Assembly (NCBI GenBank): GCA_016180375.1
Contig: JACPBJ010000146.1
Coordinates: 1 to 13,388, forward strand
Direction: 5' to 3'
Source: Nitrososphaerota archaeon
GTDB lineage: Archaea > Thermoproteota > Nitrososphaeria > Nitrososphaerales > UBA57
DNA: 13,388 nucleotides
Each line of letters opens with the position of its first letter. The stretch's first letter is position 1. Below the pieces are notes generated by a model. The model saw only the letters and a program-made list of their open reading frames with translations. It ran no database searches and was not told the origin of the DNA. Below are positions 7,003-12,971 of this stretch, in pieces. The position numbers and the translations under genes were made by a program.

Positions 7003-7011
7003 CTTATTAAA
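7003..7011 (+). promoter_or_regulatory. TATA-like box for ATPase subunit F gene
   Basis: CTTATTAAA is centred about 23 nt before TTG 7030 and 29 nt before the second in-frame TTG at 7036, fitting a leaderless transcript from either. It lies in the 49-bp gap after the barrel-protein gene, so atpF is probably transcribed independently. Confidence 0.5.
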
Positions 7012-7029
7012 CCTCGGAAGATTTGGTGC

Positions 7030-7335
7030 TTGGAATTGAAGGTAGTGGCAATAGGCGGGAGGAGTTTCGTTTCTGGTTTCATGCTTGGAGGAGTCGAGGG
7101 CATCGAAGTCACAGACTCTAAACAAATGCTGCAGGAGGTCAAGAGATTGATTGCCCTAAAGGAGGTAGGACTTGTATTAGTCAGCGACGACCTCTCAAAA
7201 AGCATCAGAAACGAACTTACAGACATCAGGTCGAAGACGCCTGTTCCTCTTGTTTATGAAATACCCGCGCCCGGAAGCAAGCAGGAAAAAGTAGAGTACA
7301 GGGAAATAATTAAGAAGGTTCTCAAGGTAGGCTAA
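7030..7335 (+). CDS. atpF: A/V-type ATPase subunit F
   Basis: Subunit F is the small Rossmann-like regulatory subunit of the central rotor stalk, bound to subunit D. The 101-aa length and motifs are typical: an opening beta strand KVVAIGG, GFMLGGV (16-22), VGLVLVSDDL (46-55) and PLVYEIPAPGS (73-83), with a charged C-terminal helix. No ATG exists near the start. TTG 7030 gives MELKVVAIGG, and the TTG at 7036 (MKVVAIGG) is an equally possible start. The gene stands alone on the plus strand, about 1.9 kb from the H-C operon and separated from it by NAC, DUF3052 and the barrel protein. Its stop interlocks with the stop of the convergent membrane protein gene through a 4-nt overlap. Confidence 0.92.
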   Translation: MELKVVAIGGRSFVSGFMLGGVEGIEVTDSKQMLQEVKRLIALKEVGLVLVSDDLSKSIRNELTDIRSKTPVPLVYEIPAPGSKQEKVEYREIIKKVLKVG

Positions 7336-8363
7336 TTACTGCTCTGCCTTTCACTTATATTCTGCTTCAGCGACAATGAAGAAAGTTCTTTGTGGCTAAG
7401 ATATAGCAGAGCCATGCCGGTTACAAAAAGCGGGACATGGTATGATGTTATCCTCCAAGCAATAATAGCGGCCCAGAACTCCCCTCCATAGAGAGATGAA
7501 GTGAACAGGCCTATGCCTCCCTCCGTCAACCCTGACCCTCCGGGAGTCAGAGGAATCGCGCCTATTGTGTAAGAAACGTACACGGCAAGAATTGAAGCGA
7601 AGAGGTCTATCTCAAGCCCTTTTCCGAGCGCGACTATCCAGAAGATCATCCCTGCAAGCACTACCATTACCAGCGTCAGCAGCGACACTTTTACGATAAC
7701 AATCTTCGAAGATTTTAGAAACGTCTTTGCCGCCTGCGAACTTTGCAGAGCTGCTTTGTCTAAACCTCCAACAAGTGATTCAGCCCTTTTTGCTCCAACG
7801 ATCTTAGAAAGCATATTGATTAAGAAATTCGGAAGAGCTCTCCTTCCTCTTGAAACCAGCCAAGGAACCGCAACAAAGAATCCTATCCACAATGCCGACA
7901 ACACAAGGAGAACTAGAGCAGGAAGGTACGCTCCTCTAGCTATAAGGTAAATTGCAGCAATAACTGAAATCAATCCTCCAATAACTACATCAAAGAGAAC
8001 TTCGAAGTATGCAACAAGTATGGCCTGCCCTACATTCAGCCCCTTCTTGACGAGCCAAGGAATCTTTACTGCCTCGCCTCCAGCATAGGAAGGTATTACA
8101 AGATCAGTGAATTCTGAGGCCATCCTCGCAACAGTGCTCCTTCCTAACTTGATGTCGGCACTTCCATTGACCCCTCTTGCTAGTTCGTGAAACCTTACTC
8201 CTTGAACAGCGAGCCTAAGAATGCTAACTAGCGAGGCAAGAAGAAATGCAGTTGGTCCTATCGAGATAACGTCAGAAAGAGAGACTCCGAACACTATCGT
8301 GAACGCAAAGATAGAAACTACGCTTGCACTAATTCCTGCATAAACTGCAGTCCTCAGTTTCAA
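7332..8363 (-). CDS. UPF0104 / LPG-synthase TM-region-like integral membrane protein
   Basis: This 343-aa polytopic membrane protein has about seven to eight hydrophobic helices (first at 7-27, last at 309-322) and a short polar C-tail. Family hallmarks are FTDLVIPSYAGGEAVKIPWL (85-104) and PLTPGGSGLTEGGIG (271-285), the latter the PxTPGGxGxxE motif of the lysylphosphatidylglycerol-synthase transmembrane family (as in MprF and the membrane domain of haloarchaeal AglD). Family members flip or handle charged or glycosylated lipids; the substrate here is unknown, and no soluble synthase domain is fused. TTG 8363 is the only good start, with a TATA-like box 33 nt upstream. The nearby GT2 gene and secreted protease suggest a role in envelope glycolipid or glycoprotein assembly (inference). 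Its stop overlaps that of atpF. Confidence 0.85.
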   Translation of the reverse strand: MKLRTAVYAGISASVVSIFAFTIVFGVSLSDVISIGPTAFLLASLVSILRLAVQGVRFHELARGVNGSADIKLGRSTVARMASEFTDLVIPSYAGGEAVKIPWLVKKGLNVGQAILVAYFEVLFDVVIGGLISVIAAIYLIARGAYLPALVLLVLSALWIGFFVAVPWLVSRGRRALPNFLINMLSKIVGAKRAESLVGGLDKAALQSSQAAKTFLKSSKIVIVKVSLLTLVMVVLAGMIFWIVALGKGLEIDLFASILAVYVSYTIGAIPLTPGGSGLTEGGIGLFTSSLYGGEFWAAIIAWRITSYHVPLFVTGMALLYLSHKELSSLSLKQNISERQSSN

Positions 8364-8391
8364 AGAATGCTCTTCGCTGATGCAAAGAGAG

Positions 8392-8399
8392 GCTTATAC
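8392..8399 (-). promoter_or_regulatory. TATA-like box for the UPF0104 gene
   Basis: Minus-strand GTATAAGC lies in the 44-bp gap below the sedolisin stop, centred about 33 nt before TTG 8363, giving a predicted leader of about 7 nt. It suggests the membrane protein gene has its own promoter although it follows the protease on the same strand. Confidence 0.45.
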
Positions 8400-8407
8400 A
8401 TAAGGCG

Positions 8408-11400
8408 TTAACCGATCTTCCTTAGTCCCCGTCGTCTGATAACAAAAACACCGACTGCCCCTGCTACTGCAAGCACTACAATCAACTGCGTATAATCAGT
8501 TCTCCATTTTGCAGTTATGACTTTAGGCGAATCCACTAGTACTCTGGAATCGGGGTTGCTTGAATCAAGGTCGCCTGTCCATCCATCAAAGGCCTGCTGT
8601 ACCAAAACGCCAACAGCGGTTGGAGACAAACCAATTTGAGCAGTTGACCCTGAATCATGCCATCCGTCTCCTATAGCTTGGCCATATCGAGAATTAATTG
8701 TCACAAGGTACTGCGTCTTCCAATTTATTGCAGCGATCTTTGGTGAATCCATTCTGATAGTGAGGGAAGTTTCCTTGCCCGCAAATACATGCATGGTACC
8801 GTTTCTGCGCTCTAATATTGGACTGCTCACAGACACAGTGGCTATTGAATCCTCATCAAACCAGCCTCCGCTGGAGGTAGCTTGAGGAAAGTCTGTATCC
8901 ACGCGCAAGAGAAACTGGGTCTTCCAGTCTGCTTCGAAATTCAATGGCCGAATAACCTCAACATCGAATAGCGGCGGCTTGCCTTCTCCACCTTTCCAAG
9001 CTTTGAAGACGCGTTGGGTTCCATTTCCCAAGTCAACTGTAGGCTCTACGGAGATTATGTCTCGTAAGCCTTTGTCAAACCAGCCTTGTCCAGCAGGCTT
9101 ACCATAGATGGATTTTACAACAACAAAATATTGCGTCTTCCATTCTGCCTTAATAGTCTTCGGTTTGTCCATTAGAACTTCCAGACGCTGGCTCGAGGAT
9201 TGCATGTCTCCTGACCAACCAGCTAAGGCACGCCGCGTCAGGTTACCTTGATCCACGAGGGGATTCAAGATGACCGTTGTTCTTGCACCTTGATCAACCC
9301 AGCTTTCATTCTGCTTAACACCATAATCGCTTCTTACCGATAGCAAGTACTGTAGCGCCCATTCAGCCGATATTCGCTTCGGCTCGTTTACAGTTATCGT
9401 AGTGGTTGGAGTTTCTGTAGTTACCGAGCCAGTCCATCGTTTGAATAAGACGCGCGTCTGGTTTCCGAAACCGACCTCTCCCGGCTGGAGACCGATTGTA
9501 GCGCCGGTTCCAGAGTCGTACCACCCTTTACCAGTCACTTCACCAAACGGCGTGGAGGCGTTTACGAAGAATTGGGTAACAGAGCGGAAAGTGAGTACTT
9601 GGGGCGCATTCATAATTATGGGTGGAATAGTGAACGTGCCAGATGTCTGCCTTGTGATGGGCTGAGGATTAGCATTGCCAAGCTGCCATGAGACCAGAAC
9701 GAGTCTTGATTTCCCAGCCTCTTCATTCCAAATGTAGCTCGTAGTTGCTTTCGCCTCCGAATCTACATCAAGCCAGTCGCTGGATGGTTGTGATCCTCCT
9801 GATACAGTTAGCAGGTACTGCTTCTTGTAGTTTAGGGTAAGCGAACCATCTTGGGTAACCCGGGCATTGAGCGTAGGAGCTTGACCAACCACTACTCCAT
9901 TCCAACCTGTGAAAAGATACCTTGTTCCGCTATCTACAGACAATGTCTGATTGACCGTGAATTGGTGGGTAGTGCCTGAATCAATCCATAAAGTCGCAGG
10001 AGTTCTATAGATGTCTCTATCAACAGAAATGGTCGTCGTAAGCCCTCCCGGTAACGATGATACTGCGACTCGTCTTAATCGATCCGCGAAACTGGTTGCT
10101 AGTAAATTAACATCAGGAGTTCCCCAACCTGTAACGTAGTCCCAACCTGTTCCACTCTGGAAACCATTCGACCCTGTAACTACATCGCGTATTACGGTTC
10201 CGTAACCAGACGAGCTGACTTGGTTGTAAATCAGAGGGGAAGCGAAACCCAAGTTCGTCCCCTTTAGTTGGTTTGCAAGCGCATAGGAAGCAGCCATTAA
10301 AGGAGAGGCGAGTGATGTTCCTCCGTACATGAGCCATTTACCATCGACATAAAGCCAAACACCAGTGTTCCAATCGCCCAACATCGCTATGTCGGGGAGG
10401 ATGCGATTCGCAGATTCTGGTACGCCTCCTCTTTTCTGCCATGAAGGCATAGAAAAAAGCGTGCTTACGCCACCTCCACTTCCGTTCCAGCCTGTTTCTC
10501 GGACGTACCTGTCTTGTGAATCTAGGAACAGTGATGTGCCTCCAACAGCCGTAACGTAGGGCGATGATGCAGGATATGAAACCGCTCGGTTCGACTTATC
10601 GCATTCCCAAGTTTGATCTGGTTTTAGTTTTGGTACATACGCGCCACAATCCCCCGTAGCAACAAAAACAGCTATCCCTTGGGCGACGGCTTGTTGTAAT
10701 ATTGGTTCGAATAATGAATATTGTGGCTTTTCCCCGCCATCTAATCCCCAGCTAAGGGAAATTATCTTGCCTAAGTTTCTGCTGATGGCAAAATTAACAG
10801 CCCCAAACAAATCGTCACCCCTGTTGGTTGGAGCTATGACGAGATTGATTGTCGCGCCGGGCGCTGTCACACCAGTCCATACAAAATCAAGCGTTGTTTC
10901 CTCTGCCCAACCTTTGTTTTGCGTCGGGGGCTGACCCAAAGGGTGATAGGAGAACCCTCCGGCTCGCGCGGCAGAAAATTGGTTATCAAAAGCCTTCAAA
11001 TCATTTGCAAGCGTCTGGCTGCCATAGGCTACCACGATCGTGACATTCTGACCCTTGCCGTTTATCCCTCTATTATGTAGAGATGAAATGCCATATGCAG
11101 AGCCGATCTGTTGCGGAGTAAAGGGCGGTCTTCCTCCAGCTGCAAAAGGAGATGCGTAATGAAATGGTCTAATTACTGTGGCGTTATCTAATCCAATGAC
11201 ACCTTTCACCAAGGGAACAAAGCGGGACGGAAGTTTGGGGTTTGTTGCAGAATAGAAACTTACGTTTTCATTCTTATAAAGTGAAAATTCGACCCCCAGC
11301 AGCTCCTCAAATTTCTGGGCACTTCCTTTGACCGAAAGGGCTAGTCTGTTGTCGTGTGTGATGACATTCATATTTGCACTGCTAAAGTAGCTTACAAGGT

Positions 11401-11809
11401 CAGAATATTCAGCTGCTGATGGAGAAAATCGCTCCACAAATTCCGGAGGGTTCAGAAAATGTCTGAAGTTTGGTGAATTGGGGTCTGACAGACCTTCGAG
11501 AAATGAATTGAGAGCACCTTCATTGCGAAGCCGAAGCGTCAGTAACACAGTCACCTCATTATCAGGGCTCAGCTCCCCAACCAAAGAAGCTCTGTTCAGG
11601 TCTGGAGGCATGTAAAGCGGGACAAAGTAGATTCCCTCGCTAGCCTTTGCTTGGAAGTTTATCGTTCCTTGATCGCTGACGACTTTGTCCCTAGCTACAA
11701 GACCATAGGCTGACGATGGAGAAGCAGACAAGACAGTTGATAGCGCCATAATTGAAAGTAATGACACTAGGAGAAATTGTGGTGCTAGGCTCCGTTTTTT
11801 TATCCCCAC
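8408..11809 (-). CDS. Secreted, membrane-anchored S53 (sedolisin/kumamolisin-like) protease with InlB-like repeats
   Basis: This is a 1133-aa serine-carboxyl endopeptidase predicted to sit outside the membrane. Order: signal peptide (about 1-35: KKR, hydrophobic 11-28, SAYG), pro-kumamolisin activation domain (about 60-215), catalytic domain (about 228-575), repeats (about 600-1103), C-terminal membrane helix (about 1108-1125) and RRRGLRK cytosolic anchor. The S53 catalytic set is intact: E304 and D308 in EETTLD, oxyanion Asp387 in ATGDCG, and nucleophile Ser499 in GGTSLASP. Calcium ligands are likely around D542 and GTGWD (553-557). The repeats of about 72 aa share TQY-hydrophobic-V, GWxDxG, W-x-G, and hD-x-PK-x-I-x-A-x-W, and resemble divergent InlB B-repeats. 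GTG 11809 has a TATA box 26 nt upstream, so the message is probably leaderless. Eleven N-x-S/T sequons occur. S53 enzymes usually work at acid pH. Confidence 0.93.
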   Translation of the reverse strand: MGIKKRSLAPQFLLVSLLSIMALSTVLSASPSSAYGLVARDKVVSDQGTINFQAKASEGIYFVPLYMPPDLNRASLVGELSPDNEVTVLLTLRLRNEGALNSFLEGLSDPNSPNFRHFLNPPEFVERFSPSAAEYSDLVSYFSSANMNVITHDNRLALSVKGSAQKFEELLGVEFSLYKNENVSFYSATNPKLPSRFVPLVKGVIGLDNATVIRPFHYASPFAAGGRPPFTPQQIGSAYGISSLHNRGINGKGQNVTIVVAYGSQTLANDLKAFDNQFSAARAGGFSYHPLGQPPTQNKGWAEETTLDFVWTGVTAPGATINLVIAPTNRGDDLFGAVNFAISRNLGKIISLSWGLDGGEKPQYSLFEPILQQAVAQGIAVFVATGDCGAYVPKLKPDQTWECDKSNRAVSYPASSPYVTAVGGTSLFLDSQDRYVRETGWNGSGGGVSTLFSMPSWQKRGGVPESANRILPDIAMLGDWNTGVWLYVDGKWLMYGGTSLASPLMAASYALANQLKGTNLGFASPLIYNQVSSSGYGTVIRDVVTGSNGFQSGTGWDYVTGWGTPDVNLLATSFADRLRRVAVSSLPGGLTTTISVDRDIYRTPATLWIDSGTTHQFTVNQTLSVDSGTRYLFTGWNGVVVGQAPTLNARVTQDGSLTLNYKKQYLLTVSGGSQPSSDWLDVDSEAKATTSYIWNEEAGKSRLVLVSWQLGNANPQPITRQTSGTFTIPPIIMNAPQVLTFRSVTQFFVNASTPFGEVTGKGWYDSGTGATIGLQPGEVGFGNQTRVLFKRWTGSVTTETPTTTITVNEPKRISAEWALQYLLSVRSDYGVKQNESWVDQGARTTVILNPLVDQGNLTRRALAGWSGDMQSSSQRLEVLMDKPKTIKAEWKTQYFVVVKSIYGKPAGQGWFDKGLRDIISVEPTVDLGNGTQRVFKAWKGGEGKPPLFDVEVIRPLNFEADWKTQFLLRVDTDFPQATSSGGWFDEDSIATVSVSSPILERRNGTMHVFAGKETSLTIRMDSPKIAAINWKTQYLVTINSRYGQAIGDGWHDSGSTAQIGLSPTAVGVLVQQAFDGWTGDLDSSNPDSRVLVDSPKVITAKWRTDYTQLIVVLAVAGAVGVFVIRRRGLRKIG
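8501..9814 (-). repeat. Tandem protein repeats (about 72 aa) in the sedolisin stalk
   Basis: About six tandem repeats cover residues 666-1103. Clear unit starts are TQF 745, QY 820, TQY 892, TQF 964 and TQY 1032. A more divergent unit lies at 664-744 and a partial one before it. Each unit has GWxDxG and closes with PK-x-hydrophobic-x-A-x-WxTQY. Unit 964-1031 is four or more residues short and lacks the W-x-G step. They probably form a beta-rich stalk that lifts the protease off the membrane. The DNA copies have diverged, so this is an old expansion rather than a recent duplication. Confidence 0.8.
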
Positions 11810-11815
11810 GGAGCC
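11788..11815. repeat. Perfect 7-bp inverted repeat over the sedolisin start
   Basis: GGCTCCG (11788-11794) and CGGAGCC (11809-11815) are perfect complements separated by 14 bases. The GTG start codon of the protease (11809-11807) lies at the edge of the upstream arm. If transcription starts above 11815 the hairpin would enclose the start codon; if it starts at 11809, the repeat could only act as DNA (an operator) or be chance. Confidence 0.5.
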
Positions 11816-11831
11816 GAAATCAATTCATAAC

Positions 11832-11838
11832 ATATAAA
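11832..11838 (-). promoter_or_regulatory. TATA box for the sedolisin gene
   Basis: Minus-strand TTTATAT, within GTTTTATATG, is centred 26 nt before the GTG start. It is one of the best TATA matches in the window and predicts a leaderless transcript. It shares the 150-bp spacer 11810-11959 with the divergent glycosyltransferase promoter. Confidence 0.6.
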
Positions 11839-11926
11839 ACAATAATAGATTTGTAGTTCATAAGAGAGAATGAAGGTTTGCCTTTCTCCTGTTAACAGGA
11901 CAACCTTTTGTCGTTCTAGCTATCAC

Positions 11927-11933
11927 TTTTAAG
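11927..11933 (+). promoter_or_regulatory. TATA-like box for the glycosyltransferase gene
   Basis: TTTTAAG is centred about 30 nt before TTG 11960, consistent with a leaderless transcript. It faces away from the sedolisin promoter about 95 bp to the left. Confidence 0.45.
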
Positions 11934-11959
11934 CATAGTGACTCTTGTAGAGCAAGGCT

Positions 11960-12856
11960 TTGGAGATCAGCGTAGGGATACCCTCATACAATGAGGGAGC
12001 AGCATTACCTTTCCTGATTTCGCGGATTCTATCTCAAAAGCTTCCTGCAAATATCAAACTACGTGAAGTGATTATTTCGGATGACAGCAACGACGAAACT
12101 CCAAAGATGCTAGAAGAATTCTCCAAAACTGAGATGGTAAAAGTACTCCATCACCAACAGAGAAGAGGAGTTTCGACTGCTTGGAATGAAATACTTTCAA
12201 CAGCGCAGGGGGATGTTATCGCTCTAATTGATGCTGATGTAATGCCATCTGAAAACCTGCTCGCTTTGCTCTGCTCGGAAATTCTTGCCTCTACAAGAAT
12301 AGGACTCGTCGCTGCAAATTCATCGCCCCTTCCCCCCAAGAGTTTCTTCGCCAAAGCTTCTTTTTTCATCGGCAAATGGCTACAGGAAATTAGAAGATCG
12401 TTTGAAGCAAACCAGTTCACCGTCATAGGACGCGCACTTGCAATTCGGGGCGACATTGCAAAGAAGATTGTACTTCCAAAAGACCTGCTTGCACCAGATC
12501 TATATATTTCCTGCAGGGTAAGGGAACTCGGCTACGACATAGCATACGCCGAAGATGCAATAGTACATTTCAAGCCTACGGAGTCGGTAAGGGATTTTGC
12601 TTCACAAGTCGTAAGAGCCTCTCTGGGCCATAGGCAGGTCAAGGAATACTCGAAGACTGCGCTGAGGAAGGTGAGCTTCGCGAGTCAAGTTGTAAAGGCT
12701 CTGAAGGTTGCAAGAAACTACCCTCTGTGCGCGTTGGCGACTGCAATAGCATACATACTGCTACCATTCACCCTTCCTAGAGTATTAAGAGGGGCGTCAA
12801 ACTATCTCTGGGAGGTTCCTGAAACATCAAAGTTCAGGGAAAGAAATCTATCATAA
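11960..12856 (+). CDS. Family 2 glycosyltransferase
   Basis: This 298-aa inverting GT-A-fold sugar transferase would transfer a sugar from a nucleotide or lipid-linked donor at the cytoplasmic face of the membrane. Visible elements are the family opening SVGIPSYNEG (4-13), the nucleotide-binding acids DDSND (41-45), LHHQQRRGVSTAWN (63-76), the metal-binding DAD (91-93) in ALIDADVMPSENLL, and an acidic region PDLYISCRV (179-187) followed by GYDIAYAEDAIV (191-202). A single likely membrane helix (about 255-272) near the C-terminus would tether it. TTG 11960 gives the canonical N-terminus and has a TATA-like box 30 nt upstream. Acceptor and sugar are unknown. It is divergent from the sedolisin and near a flippase-like protein, so a role in envelope glycolipid or N-glycan assembly is plausible but unproven. 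Confidence 0.9.
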   Translation: MEISVGIPSYNEGAALPFLISRILSQKLPANIKLREVIISDDSNDETPKMLEEFSKTEMVKVLHHQQRRGVSTAWNEILSTAQGDVIALIDADVMPSENLLALLCSEILASTRIGLVAANSSPLPPKSFFAKASFFIGKWLQEIRRSFEANQFTVIGRALAIRGDIAKKIVLPKDLLAPDLYISCRVRELGYDIAYAEDAIVHFKPTESVRDFASQVVRASLGHRQVKEYSKTALRKVSFASQVVKALKVARNYPLCALATAIAYILLPFTLPRVLRGASNYLWEVPETSKFRERNLS

Positions 12857-12858
12857 AT

Positions 12859-12873
12859 GCTAGTTTTACTAGC
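12859..12873 (+). terminator. Short perfect stem-loop after the glycosyltransferase
   Basis: GCTAGT-TTT-ACTAGC is a perfect 6-bp inverted repeat with a 3-nt loop, starting two bases after the stop codon. It could stop or stabilise the 3' end of the GT2 message. Archaeal terminators are usually T-runs rather than hairpins, and no long T-run follows, so the assignment is weak. Confidence 0.3.
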
Positions 12874-12926
12874 CCTCATTTGTCTCAAACTTGATCTCTT
12901 TAGACTATGCCGCCTCGAGTTTTCCC

Positions 12927-12949
12927 TTTATATACGGGGGGAGGGGGTC
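12927..12949 (+). promoter_or_regulatory. TATA-like element followed by a G-run (unassigned)
   Basis: TTTATATA (12927-12934) is a strong TATA-like match, followed immediately by six Gs, an A and five Gs (12936-12947). No gene on the plus strand lies downstream; mrp ends here on the minus strand. The motif also reads as TATATAAA on the minus strand, facing the end of the GT2 gene. It could drive a small or antisense RNA in either direction, or be chance. Confidence 0.3.
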
Positions 12950-12971
12950 ATGCTTGCACAGGCGTGTTTAC

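Noticed and set aside
6763..7226. Minus-strand open frames across the barrel-protein end and atpF
   Set aside because: They overlap the well supported plus-strand genes and show no family features.
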